64,000 nucleotides of DNA from Blautia_A aquisgranensis (GCF_040096615.1 NZ_JBBMEJ010000004.1:1-64000); one strand, 5' to 3'. Numbered from the stretch's first letter, positions 26,594 to 34,291 are shown. Notes: generated from the letters alone by a model not told the origin. Program-made: numbers and translations.

Positions 26594-26594
26594 C
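26566..26594 (-). terminator. Rho-independent terminator-like hairpin
   Basis: Read on the minus strand, GTGCAGA-GAAA-TCTGCAC forms a seven-pair stem with a four-base loop and is followed by GTTTTTTT. It lies 33 bases after the stop of the ribbon-helix-helix gene. It also covers the apparent GTG start of the C5-methyltransferase, so it may act as a terminator with read-through or as an attenuator. Confidence 0.75.
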
Positions 26595-26626
26595 GTTTCC
26601 GTCTCTTGGTTTCTGTTTTGTGATGT

Positions 26627-27199
26627 CTATTCTTCTGATTCCGCTTCCTCTGGCTCAGATTCTTCTGCTTCTTCGGTTTCCAGTTCTGTTGGCTCTGCTT
26701 CCGCTGGCTCTTCGTTTTCTGGCTCTGTCGGCTCTTCATCTGCTTCAGCTTCGTCCGGTTCTGTCATTTCTCCGTCTGTTTCAGCTTCCAGTGCTTCTGT
26801 CTCAGGCTCTTCTGCTTCAGGTTCTACTGACTCTTCATCCGGTTCTGATTTCGCAGTCTCAGGATCTTCCATTTCTGTTTCTTCGGCTTCCTCTGACTCT
26901 GCTTTCCATTTGACTTCTTCTTTTTCGATTGCATCTTCGATAAGCCCGATTAAGAAGTCTTTCTGTTTCATGCCATTCCTGGCGAGGACTGCTTTCAGTC
27001 TGGAAAATAAATCCTCAGTTACCTGTACTGCTACTGTTCTTAAATCTGCCATGTTCGCCTTTTCTCCTTTTCTTGTCATGTGTTCTTCGATTACCATTTC
27101 AAGGTATTTTGGTATGCTGATTCCTAACTCTTCGACTTCCAGTTTTAGCTTTTCATGCAGCTCTACCGGGATTTTTCCGCATATGTTTTTCATCTCCAT
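26627..27199 (-). CDS. Double ribbon-helix-helix protein with long acidic tail
   Basis: A 190-residue protein. Residues about 5-42 (CGKIPVELHEKLKLEVEELG) and 52-95 (VAVQVTEDLFSRLKAVLARN) each look like a ribbon-helix-helix DNA-binding unit. The last 95 residues are almost only Glu, Pro, Ala, Asp, Ser and Thr, in repeats such as EAEEPETE. Such tails can mimic DNA or recruit partners. ATG 27199 (MEMKN) or 27193 has AAAGGAG upstream. It is preceded by promoter-like copy 2 and ended by the hairpin at 26566. The role, perhaps element regulation or partition, is not established. Confidence 0.8.
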   Translation of the reverse strand: MEMKNICGKIPVELHEKLKLEVEELGISIPKYLEMVIEEHMTRKGEKANMADLRTVAVQVTEDLFSRLKAVLARNGMKQKDFLIGLIEDAIEKEEVKWKAESEEAEETEMEDPETAKSEPDEESVEPEAEEPETEALEAETDGEMTEPDEAEADEEPTEPENEEPAEAEPTELETEEAEESEPEEAESEE

Positions 27200-27231
27200 T
27201 GTGTTCGTTCTCCTTTCTTTTTTCTACATAC

Positions 27232-27260
27232 AACATACCCTAAAACGTGACAGAAAGCTA
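27232..27260 (-). promoter_or_regulatory. ICE promoter-like site, copy 2
   Basis: On the minus strand, GTGAATAGCTTTCT leads to TAGCTT at 27255-27260, then a 17-base spacer and TATGTT at 27232-27237. It is 33 bases upstream of ATG 27199. The GTGAATAGCTTTCT block is shared exactly with copy 3 (33025-33033 region). Its spacer lacks the clear inverted repeat seen in copies 1 and 3. Promoter function is inferred. Confidence 0.5.
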
Positions 27261-27417
27261 TTCACAATACCCAACGAATATGAGGCTCTCAAAAGCTCCC
27301 AAAGGATGCAGATCCAATAACATTCAATAGGCATCACCCCTTTCAAAAATCCGTGATTTATACTAATTTGACTGCTTGAAATTTGGCTATTTTATCACCA
27401 GGAAAGACTTGACTTTT

Positions 27418-27711
27418 TCAGAATGCATCCTCAAGCCCGGAGAGAAAATCCAGCATCTGGGACGGGATTTCTTCCTTTTTTGAAACACTCTCCCCGGAGC
27501 CAGAAATGGAAACACCTGCCAGTTCTTCCCGGATTGCCTGCCGGATGCTTTTCTCCAGCTGGTTGTTTTCCTGATCTTTTAAGATCACCTGAACCAGATA
27601 GCTGCTCTTCTGTCCATCTGGAACACTTTGCAGGATCTCCCATGCCTTTTTGTGATCTGGGTTATCAAGGTTCAGGCGGAACGAGAAAACGGGTCTCTTT
27701 ACTTCGCGCAC
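27418..27711 (-). CDS. ParR-like partition adaptor
   Basis: A 97-residue protein encoded directly after the ParM-like gene, starting at GTG 27711 and overlapping its last 13 bases. The N-terminus (VFSFRLNLDNPDHKKAWEIL) looks like the DNA-binding region of small segregation proteins. The C-terminus ends in a short acidic-hydrophobic peptide (MLDFLSGLEDAF) like the ParM-contacting tail of ParR. It would bind a centromere-like site and link it to ParM filaments, keeping an excised circular ICE stable. The centromere was not identified, though the gap 27200-27417 is a candidate. Confidence 0.75.
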   Translation of the reverse strand: MREVKRPVFSFRLNLDNPDHKKAWEILQSVPDGQKSSYLVQVILKDQENNQLEKSIRQAIREELAGVSISGSGESVSKKEEIPSQMLDFLSGLEDAF

Positions 27712-28604
27712 ATCTGCCCCACAATCCGCTCATAGCCGGAAGCATTGGCGTGTACGTCTGTCAGGTAAATCTGCCGACACAGCCCGTCCTGCGGTGTCAC
27801 GTGCCGTTTCAGAATGCTGGCTCCGCCGCCCATGATCACGGACGGAATTGCCTTCAGATCGAACCCGGCTTCCATAATTGCAGACAGTATTTTCTCCGTG
27901 TAGAGCCTTCCCTGCCGGACAATGATTTCTTTTGCGGCCGGGTCCATGCTGCAGCTCTGGCCGTTCAGAACACGTTCGATCTGAATATCCGTTACAGACA
28001 GTCCGGTATTTCTGCGTACCTGCTCGGTGATCTCATCCACACACCGGATCACACCAAGTTCCAGGCTGCGGCAGGTAGCGGCATTTGGAACACTGTTGTC
28101 CAGCCGCATCAGGTCTACGGTCCAGCCACCGATATCTGCGAGAAGAACAGAAGGCTCGTCCCGAACACATTCCGGGTGGAGAGCCAGGGCTGAGTATCCC
28201 TGTGGGAACAGTTTTACATCCTGAATCCGGATCTCATAGCTCTCATCCTCGTACCGGAAACGCAGAGGCTGCTCTTTCCGAAACAGATATTCCCGGAAGC
28301 CTTTTTTCTCCCTGCCAAAACTTGCCAGTGGAAGACCGGCTGCCAGAACTACATCTGTTTTCCGCTCTCCCCGGCGATAGCGGATTTCCTGGGCAATGGC
28401 TGCCATTGTCAAAAGATAATAATTGTCATTGGAAGTCTTACTTCTCACCAGCGTCTGCCGCCCGGTTCCACACACATAAAATTTCCCATTGTACTGCAGG
28501 ACATTCTGCATGGTATACGGCTCGTAATCGTATCCGGTCAGTCCGGTCGGGAAACATACATGGGGAGTTTTTATGGCATAATATCCATGGTCAATTCCTA
28601 TAAT
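27699..28604 (-). CDS. parM: ParM/StbA-like actin-family segregation ATPase
   Basis: Actin-like ATPase that would form filaments to separate copies of the circular element. The phosphate 1 loop IGIDHGYYAIKT is encoded at about 28565-28604, upstream of the first ATG (28511). Phosphate 2 is LADIGGWTVDL and the adenosine motif is VIMGGGASIL. The frame containing the phosphate 1 loop opens after TGA 28611-28613, with only ATT 28604 or ATC 28607 as starts. Removing one T at about 28607-28609 would join it to a GTG start and give MTIIIGIDHG. The start is therefore either noncanonical or broken by a one-base insertion. The end overlaps ParR. Confidence 0.82.
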   Translation of the reverse strand: MIGIDHGYYAIKTPHVCFPTGLTGYDYEPYTMQNVLQYNGKFYVCGTGRQTLVRSKTSNDNYYLLTMAAIAQEIRYRRGERKTDVVLAAGLPLASFGREKKGFREYLFRKEQPLRFRYEDESYEIRIQDVKLFPQGYSALALHPECVRDEPSVLLADIGGWTVDLMRLDNSVPNAATCRSLELGVIRCVDEITEQVRRNTGLSVTDIQIERVLNGQSCSMDPAAKEIIVRQGRLYTEKILSAIMEAGFDLKAIPSVIMGGGASILKRHVTPQDGLCRQIYLTDVHANASGYERIVGQMCAK

Positions 28605-28668
28605 GATAAGTCACCACATCCTTTCTGGTTTTTCTTGTTCTTTTCCAGCAGGTGGTCTTTTGGTCTGG

Positions 28669-28707
28669 AAAAAGAGAAAAAGGGCAGAACCCCGAAGAGC
28701 CCTGCCC
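28669..28707 (-). terminator. Rho-independent terminator after the helicase gene
   Basis: On the minus strand, GGGCAGGGCTC-TTCG-GGGTTCTGCCC forms an 11-pair stem (several G-U pairs) with a UUCG tetraloop, followed by TTTTTCTCTTTTT. It lies between the helicase-nuclease stop at 28848 and the ParM gene, so it separates the two transcription units. Confidence 0.85.
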
Positions 28708-28847
28708 GTAATAAAAAATACCGCTATGTATATTTGCAAATAAACACACATAGCTGTATTCCATCATTTTTTATTTGTCAATCAGTGCTGTAAAATAATA
28801 TAACTTTGCACTAATTCCATTGCTGTTTATTTTTATAATTTGTCCTT

Positions 28848-31352
28848 TTAATCCTTCCGTTCAAACTTAACTGTATACCTATTGACAATATCATCTTTTC
28901 TAAGTTTATATATACGCAGCAATTCATTAATTTTATTTACATCACTAAGATTTCCGTTCTGGCAAAGAGTACTATAGAAATCTCGAAGATTTTTTCTAAA
29001 ACATGTTAGTTCTTTCTCGGTCATCACTCTCATATTTTCATCAGGAGATGCAACCTCATCAACAACTTTAGATGGATGAATCATTATTGGTACACATTCA
29101 TTTGGGTATACATAATTCTCCTTAAACCAATTAACTGATCCCGATAATTGATTACAATAATCTTTCTTTATTGTTTGAGTAGTGGCCTCTGTTTTACATT
29201 CAATAACCAAATATTTGCCAGTGTCAATTGCCCACAAATTATCAGGTCCGTATCCTCCTGTTTCTTTATCAGGTCTTGAACATACAAAGCCAAGAATTGT
29301 TCCTATTTGACTTAATGCCTCCTCAAACTTTTCGTATTCGCTTCCCATACATAAATTTGCCAAAATTCCATCTACATATACTAACAGTTCATTTAACCCA
29401 AGTTTTTCAGCATCTAGATTTGTACTGATGGCTTGTGCCTGCGGAATTGTATTAATTGTTCTTTGATATTGTATTCCCGCAATAGGCGACAGAATAGCTG
29501 CATTTAATTTTTTGCCCGCTTTTAGCACTTCTTGAGAAAGTGCCGGATCTATTTTATTGGTATATTCAGCCTGAATCTGGTATAAATATCCCTTAGTTTT
29601 TTTGTCTTTCTCTTTATCTTTAACACTCTTAATAGTATTTGCAGCATCAGACCACTGCATATTTATAGCATTTTCAAAAGCTTTTCTCTGAGCAACTATT
29701 TTTTCATCTACCTTTGCCTCATTTGAGTATTTGACAGCAGCCAAATTTTCCTTACAGGTTGCAACCCATTCTGCATTTTTCTCTAATGAATAATTTGCAA
29801 GTTCAAATATTTGATCAATTGTTGGCTTTGAACCAGTTTCACTAACCAATAAATCCCATAATTGTTTTGAAAGATCATATTGGCATCTTGTCGCTACACT
29901 AAAATAATCTATTCCTCTATTTCGTGATAACACATCTGTAAGCTCATCACCCATAAGAACAATACAACACTCATCGTCATTAGAACGAATTCCACGCCCC
30001 ATGCCTTGCTCAATTCTTTGGACTTGTTCCCTTAATAAAACAGTGCTCTGAGGAGCTACACTTTGAATATATCTATCCTTAATGCTATTTAAAGGAGGAA
30101 GCCCGTCAATAACCAACATTCTACAAGCATCACCCGGCAAATCAATTCCGTCATATCTATTAACAAAAATTATTTTTCCTACATGTTTACCGCTTTTTAA
30201 TGCTGCAACTATTTTATCTATGTTATCTTTTGTCGCTGTTCGTATTCCACGTTCATCCCAAAATTTTGCTCTGGAAAAAGAAGGGACAAGTATTACAACA
30301 TTATACTTTTCAGCTATTTTCTCAATTTTTTCCTTTATCTCAATTTCTGATATATCACTATTTACGTACTTTGGAAAAATAATGAGTCTATCGCCAATAT
30401 CATTAGCATTCTCTGGCGTAATAATGTTCTTCATATCTTCTGTATTTAATCCTAACGCAGAAACAAACACACTGTCATCAGCTAATGTTGCACTCATATA
30501 TATGCGTCTACTTGCTTCTTCAAGACTCGATATCTTATCTAAATCAATTCCCTTAGGTGATATTTCAATTGCAGAAGCAGTAATTATACAATCACTTGTT
30601 TCCAAGCTTCGCTCTATCAACGGCAACCCAAAATATATTGCAGAATTCTTACTATTATCATATTTCGTTAATATTCTATAAATGTTATCTTGCTGTCTCT
30701 GCCATTCCCAATAAGGCACAAGCATTTTTTTTCGACAATCTTTCATTTCAACAATGTCAATATAGTTTTTTGGATTGTAGTCTTTTAACGAAGAACTAAA
30801 TATAGCAATTAATTCCTTATAGGCATCTGATTCAGCATCAATTTTTATCATAAACTGACTAATGATTTTATCCATACACGCATGTACATCATCAATAATA
30901 ATACTTCCTATAGGGTAATTGCCACCTTCTCTCATCCCGAAATAACTATAACCATTTACAATAGTCTGAATAGAAGTAACAAGAATTGCTTTTGAATTTG
31001 AATAGCTATAATCATCTTTATCTTCCGTTGCAGAAATTCCCAATCTCTTAGCCTCATCAATAACCTGCTTAACCAAATAATTATCAGGCACAACATATAT
31101 AGCTGGTCCTTTTTCTTCATTTAAGCAGCTCTGAAGCATAATCAACCCAACTACTGTTTTACCGCTACCAGTATTCATTTTTAAAATTACATTTTTCTCA
31201 TTTCTTATATCAAACCACTTTTTCCATACTTCGCTTTGAACATCTCTAGGATATCCATAACCTGGTGCTTTTGAAGGTAATGTCATAAAAATTTCTCTAG
31301 GCTCTATTGTTTTGGCTTTTGCACTAGAACTAAGTTTCGATAAAAGATTCAT
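28848..31352 (-). CDS. Superfamily 2 (DinG/XPD-like) helicase fused to a PD-(D/E)XK nuclease; probable defence protein
   Basis: An 834-residue cytoplasmic protein. Helicase motif I KMNTGSGKT lies at residues 58-66 and motif II is DDVH at 154-157. A C-terminal helicase lobe contains SATLADDSVF and QRIEQGMGRGIRS (motif VI), like DinG. Residues about 560-690 are helical. Near the end, D704 in GPDNLWAID and E718-x-K720 in LVIECKTEA make a PD-(D/E)XK nuclease site. Base composition is clearly more AT-rich than the transfer genes, suggesting separate acquisition. It stands alone between terminator-like and regulator regions. Helicase-nuclease fusions on mobile elements are often anti-phage or anti-plasmid proteins; the function here is inferred. 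Confidence 0.85.
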   Translation of the reverse strand: MNLLSKLSSSAKAKTIEPREIFMTLPSKAPGYGYPRDVQSEVWKKWFDIRNEKNVILKMNTGSGKTVVGLIMLQSCLNEEKGPAIYVVPDNYLVKQVIDEAKRLGISATEDKDDYSYSNSKAILVTSIQTIVNGYSYFGMREGGNYPIGSIIIDDVHACMDKIISQFMIKIDAESDAYKELIAIFSSSLKDYNPKNYIDIVEMKDCRKKMLVPYWEWQRQQDNIYRILTKYDNSKNSAIYFGLPLIERSLETSDCIITASAIEISPKGIDLDKISSLEEASRRIYMSATLADDSVFVSALGLNTEDMKNIITPENANDIGDRLIIFPKYVNSDISEIEIKEKIEKIAEKYNVVILVPSFSRAKFWDERGIRTATKDNIDKIVAALKSGKHVGKIIFVNRYDGIDLPGDACRMLVIDGLPPLNSIKDRYIQSVAPQSTVLLREQVQRIEQGMGRGIRSNDDECCIVLMGDELTDVLSRNRGIDYFSVATRCQYDLSKQLWDLLVSETGSKPTIDQIFELANYSLEKNAEWVATCKENLAAVKYSNEAKVDEKIVAQRKAFENAINMQWSDAANTIKSVKDKEKDKKTKGYLYQIQAEYTNKIDPALSQEVLKAGKKLNAAILSPIAGIQYQRTINTIPQAQAISTNLDAEKLGLNELLVYVDGILANLCMGSEYEKFEEALSQIGTILGFVCSRPDKETGGYGPDNLWAIDTGKYLVIECKTEATTQTIKKDYCNQLSGSVNWFKENYVYPNECVPIMIHPSKVVDEVASPDENMRVMTEKELTCFRKNLRDFYSTLCQNGNLSDVNKINELLRIYKLRKDDIVNRYTVKFERKD

Positions 31353-31560
31353 TATTCCACTCCTGATTTTTTAAATACTGCGTCCTCTGAACTTATATAT
31401 AAATTTTCTAAGGAACGCAGGCACAATATCTACTAGAACCGTTGCTAAATTAACTATTAAATCTACTGGGAGTAATCCTTTTCAATTTCACTTGTTAATC
31501 TACTTTACAAACTCATTTCTATTGACAATAATACCATAAAAATGCTCTACTGTATATTTT

Positions 31561-31911
31561 TTATTTATAATCTAGATCTTGAATCCATCTTCGGACTTCT
31601 GTTGACACATTTTTGCAAAAATCTTGAATCCATATTTCATGAAGTCTGATTTCTGATTTTGTACTGCCTATATTTCCAACACTCCCACCTGTTTCCCGGA
31701 GTGCATTCAAACATTCCCATTCTTTTTTGAAATCTCCTGTAAATTCCATCCAGACTTTTGTATGATATTCCTTAAAACCAAGATGATAAATCAGATAGGT
31801 CAGCCTGTCAAAATCAGCTAACTGCATTTTTTCTTTCTTGAGTAATAACCTTTTATCATGCTCGCTACATAAATATAAAAATGCAAGCTGCTCTATCTTT
31901 GCCTGCTCCAT
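31561..31911 (-). CDS. Unknown small ICE protein
   Basis: A 116-residue protein beginning MEQAKIEQLAFLYLCSEHDK, mostly helical, with several Trp and Glu residues and no membrane segment. I do not recognise a family. ATG 31911 was chosen because AAGGGAG lies six bases upstream; a longer frame reaches 31971 but lacks a ribosome binding site. It points away from the XRE regulator gene at 32044 and sits about 200 bases upstream of the helicase-nuclease, so it might be controlled by the regulator. Confidence 0.65.
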   Translation of the reverse strand: MEQAKIEQLAFLYLCSEHDKRLLLKKEKMQLADFDRLTYLIYHLGFKEYHTKVWMEFTGDFKKEWECLNALRETGGSVGNIGSTKSEIRLHEIWIQDFCKNVSTEVRRWIQDLDYK

Positions 31912-32043
31912 ACATTTCTCCCTTCTCTTCTGTCTTTGTCTCATTTTTACAACCGATTCTACCTTGTCCAATCGTTAAAATCAATACAGATGGTGCAAAA
32001 AGTGAGACAAACCATCTTTTTACCAGAGAGGAAGAGATTTAAG

Positions 32044-32295
32044 ATGCCAAAGCCAAGGACACAGTCTGGTGAGAAGAATCTGATTAGCCAGCGATTGATT
32101 GAACTTCGCAAGACCCACAATATGTCTCAGCGTGATCTTGCCTATAAACTCCAGTTAGCTGGTTACGATATGGATAAAAATGTAATCACCAGAATCGAAA
32201 CAAACAAGCGTTATGTCACTGATCTTGAATTAAAAGCCATTGCTGAAATCTTTCAGGTTTCATACATATTTCTCATTGATGGCAAAGATGAATAG
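32044..32295 (+). CDS. XRE-family helix-turn-helix regulator
   Basis: An 83-residue DNA-binding protein. The helix-turn-helix spans residues about 18-62 (RLIELRKTHNMSQRDLAYKL, then KNVITRIETNKR). It has almost no extra domain, as is common for ICE and phage repressors. ATG 32044 follows a GAGGAAGAG ribosome binding site; the longer frame starting at 31936 is unlikely. It is the only plus-strand gene of the element in this window and is divergent from the gene at 31561, so the 130-base gap between them is a likely operator region. Confidence 0.88.
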   Translation: MPKPRTQSGEKNLISQRLIELRKTHNMSQRDLAYKLQLAGYDMDKNVITRIETNKRYVTDLELKAIAEIFQVSYIFLIDGKDE

Positions 32296-32303
32296 AAGTG
32301 ACA

Positions 32304-32334
32304 AATGGGGAAGTTCCTTTCGTGCTTCCCCATT
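32304..32334 (+). terminator. Terminator between convergent genes
   Basis: AATGGGGAAG and CTTCCCCATT form a ten-pair stem with an 11-base loop, followed by TTATCC and then TTTTTT. It lies nine bases after the XRE stop and before the stop of the convergent minus-strand gene at 32350, so it can serve both strands. Confidence 0.8.
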
Positions 32335-32349
32335 TTATCCGTCCCTTTT

Positions 32350-32958
32350 TTACAAATTTAATAGTTCCAGAATTTTCTGCATGCCAGCCTGATATAAAGA
32401 TTCCGCATATAATATCCATCTCTCACTAACTTCAGTAACGTATTTGTCTATTGTTTTTCGCTTTTCTTTTGATAATCCCATTGTCTGAACCTGTTCTTCA
32501 TATTTCGATATTTTTTCAAGCATTCCCTGGTACACTGTATTTTCTTTCAGCTGATCTTCAACCTCATCAATCCAGGTATCCAGCAGCAACTCCAGCAGTT
32601 TCTTTGTGTCACCGTCATCATTTCCCAATATTGCTTTTTTAATTTTTCCAAGCATTGCTCCATAGGAGATCATTTGAGCCTGTCCCATATAAAAATGGTA
32701 CTGTTCTTCTATCATTTCCTTTTCGCTTTCCAGTCGGAAATATTGATGCACTGCCTTATGCTCTTCTGTCGTTAGACTGATTGCCTGATTCGACTCCATA
32801 AATGTTTCTATTACTGGATACCTCTCTGTAAGTTCCAGTATTTTATTTTGCAGTCTCTGGTATTCCGCATCATGCTTTTTCAGATAGGTGCAAACCTGTT
32901 CTCCTATCCGTATCCCCAAGCATTGCTCATTCCAGATGATATCTGGCTGTGCTGTCAT
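32350..32958 (-). CDS. Conserved-looking ICE protein of unknown function
   Basis: A 202-residue protein, almost entirely helical with long charged coiled-coil-like stretches (about residues 30-90 and 130-180) and no signal peptide or membrane segment. I do not recognise a family. ATG 32958 is followed by TAQPDIIWNEQ. It lies 45 bases downstream of promoter-like copy 3, which shares sequence with promoters of the transfer and regulator genes. It therefore belongs to the ICE and is probably its last gene on this side. Confidence 0.7.
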   Translation of the reverse strand: MTAQPDIIWNEQCLGIRIGEQVCTYLKKHDAEYQRLQNKILELTERYPVIETFMESNQAISLTTEEHKAVHQYFRLESEKEMIEEQYHFYMGQAQMISYGAMLGKIKKAILGNDDGDTKKLLELLLDTWIDEVEDQLKENTVYQGMLEKISKYEEQVQTMGLSKEKRKTIDKYVTEVSERWILYAESLYQAGMQKILELLNL

Positions 32959-33002
32959 ATCGGTGTCTCCCTTCTGTGTAGTTTTCCTGTTCCAAGCACA
33001 AG

Positions 33003-33030
33003 ACTATACCACACTTCTGGGAGAAAGCTA
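33003..33030 (-). promoter_or_regulatory. ICE promoter-like site, copy 3
   Basis: On the minus strand, GTGAATAGCTTTCT contains TAGCTT (33025-33030); after 16 bases comes TATAGT (33003-33008). The spacer holds TTCT-CCC-AGAA, an inverted repeat, and AAGTGTGG as in copy 1. It lies upstream of the gene starting at 32958 and near the inferred right end of the element. Confidence 0.5.
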
Positions 33031-33085
33031 TTCACCAAACCTACTGAAATCTCCTGGCAGATTCTGTGCAACCTATCCCTTTTCC

Positions 33086-33126
33086 CACAAAAAAACTGGT
33101 ATGAAAGACTCCTTGTTCTCTCATAC
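33086..33126 (-). terminator. Terminator after the truncated decarboxylase gene
   Basis: CTGGTATGA and TCATACCAG form a nine-pair perfect stem around a loop of about 15 bases. On the minus strand it is followed by TTTTTTTGTGGG. It lies about 100 bases beyond the stop at 33231, close to the inferred element boundary. Confidence 0.75.
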
Positions 33127-33230
33127 CAGCTATCTATTTCTTATTTAACTGAATACACATTCTTTTCTATTCTCTGTGTATCCTGTACTTATTTATGGCA
33201 AAAATCAGACTACAGACACGCTATACACTC

Positions 33231-33752
33231 TTATGCTACATAATCCAGTTTACGGCAGCCCGGCTCAAAGGTTACATTGAAGATGCCAACCTGGCTTGTG
33301 GATACCGGTGCAAGAAAGCTCTTGCCGCTGAAATACTGTGCGAATCCGTCATTCGGTGCGCCAATCGGGAATACCATGGATTTCGCATGTGCTCTCATCT
33401 CCTCATCTTCATATGGAAGATCGCCCTCTGCTGTCTGCCATACTTCTTTTGCAAGATTGAATACAGCCCATGCCTTAGGCCAGCCTGCATAAAATCCCAC
33501 ATGTGTGATGATGGCAGCGATCTCTTTCTGTGTTACGCCATGATCCTTGGCATTCTGTAAATGGAATTTCAGAGAAGAATCTGTGATTCCCTGGGACATA
33601 AGGGCTACTACTGTGATGATGCTTCTTGTCTTCACATCAATGTCCTGATTGTTCCAGTTCTCTCCGAACAGTACATCATCATTATAATGTGCGAACTCCG
33701 GTGCAAATTCGCCCAGAGCATTTCTTCCTGCTGTCTGTATAATTTTTTTCAT
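33231..33752 (-). pseudogene. Carboxymuconolactone decarboxylase-cupin protein, truncated
   Basis: The first 110 residues form a carboxymuconolactone decarboxylase domain (KTRSIITVVALMSQGITD, then HVGFYAGWPKAWAVFN). The next part (FSGKSFLAPVSTSQVGIFN) starts the cupin domain that follows in full-length family members. After VTFEPGCR the sequence switches to KLDYVA and stops, so roughly 80 residues of cupin with its metal ligands are missing. The break is at about 33,250, where the ICE sequence begins. The start is ATG 33752 with GGAGG upstream. The decarboxylase-like half may still fold. It is next to a flavodoxin gene. Confidence 0.8.
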
Positions 33753-33820
33753 TTCTGTATTCCTCCACATATCAGTATTACGAATGTTTCACTGCAATAT
33801 TGCCTTCACGTTCTGTTTTC

Positions 33821-34291
33821 TTACAGAGATTTTACCCATGCACTGATCTCCGATCTTCCGGCTCTGTTGAGAAGTTTTCCCTCAACAATCTCTGCTCCCG
33901 GAGCTGACGGCTCAAGCTCTCTTACTGTGTTTCCGAATCCGCTTCCGCCTGAAGTTGCAAAAAGTACGATCTTCTTGCCCGCGAAATCATGTGCTTCTAG
34001 GAATGTATTTACGATAGTCGGTGCCACATACCACCAGATTGGGAATCCCAGGATGATCTCATCATATGCGCTGATGTCGATATCCTCCCCTGTGATCTCA
34101 GGTCTGAATTTCTTGTCATTCATCTCCACACTGCTTCTGGACTTCTTATCCATCCAGTTCAGATCAGCCTTTGTATAGGCTACCTTCGGAGTGATCTCAT
34201 GAAGATCGCAGTTTCCCTCCTCAGCGATCATCTCTGCGATTTTTTTTGTATTTCCTCCTGCGCTGAAAAATGCTACTAATTTTTTTGACAT
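33821..34291 (-). CDS. Flavodoxin-like protein
   Basis: A 156-residue flavodoxin-fold protein. The FMN phosphate loop is FSAGGNTKKIA (residues about 9-19), where most family members have a T-G-T-type loop. Later segments, GFPIWWYVAPTIVNTF and FATSGGSGFGNTV, are the usual FMN ring contacts. It would carry electrons or reduce quinone-like compounds in the cytosol. ATG 34291 follows GGAGG. It stands upstream of the truncated decarboxylase gene in the same direction, and the two probably form an operon. A LysR gene lies two genes upstream. Confidence 0.88.
   Translation of the reverse strand: MSKKLVAFFSAGGNTKKIAEMIAEEGNCDLHEITPKVAYTKADLNWMDKKSRSSVEMNDKKFRPEITGEDIDISAYDEIILGFPIWWYVAPTIVNTFLEAHDFAGKKIVLFATSGGSGFGNTVRELEPSAPGAEIVEGKLLNRAGRSEISAWVKSL

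Larger units (their letters stand above)
1..33245. mobile_element. Integrative conjugative element, right-hand portion (left end outside window)
   Basis: A continuous block of minus-strand genes holds a full set of Gram-positive conjugation functions: relaxase, MobC, VirD4 coupling ATPase, VirB4 ATPase, PrgI, TrbL-like and Maff2 proteins. It also holds ParM/ParR segregation genes and cargo. Gene content and order match the large Clostridia conjugative transposons (CD1108-type). The left end and any integrase lie outside the window. The right end is inferred at about 33,040-33,250. There a promoter-like site shared with the interior of the element occurs (33003-33030), and the neighbouring chromosomal gene is cut short. 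No direct repeat att pair could be checked because only one end is visible. Confidence 0.85.

Noticed and set aside
26424..27320. Plus-strand Ser-rich open frame of 298 codons
   Set aside because: The serine repeats are the complement of the Glu-rich tail of the minus-strand ribbon-helix-helix protein.
27224..27334. 36-codon minus-strand frame starting MPIECYW with AAAGGGGTG upstream
   Set aside because: The ribosome binding site is good, but the frame runs through promoter-like copy 2 and the peptide has no known relative. Kept as a possible leader, not called as a gene.
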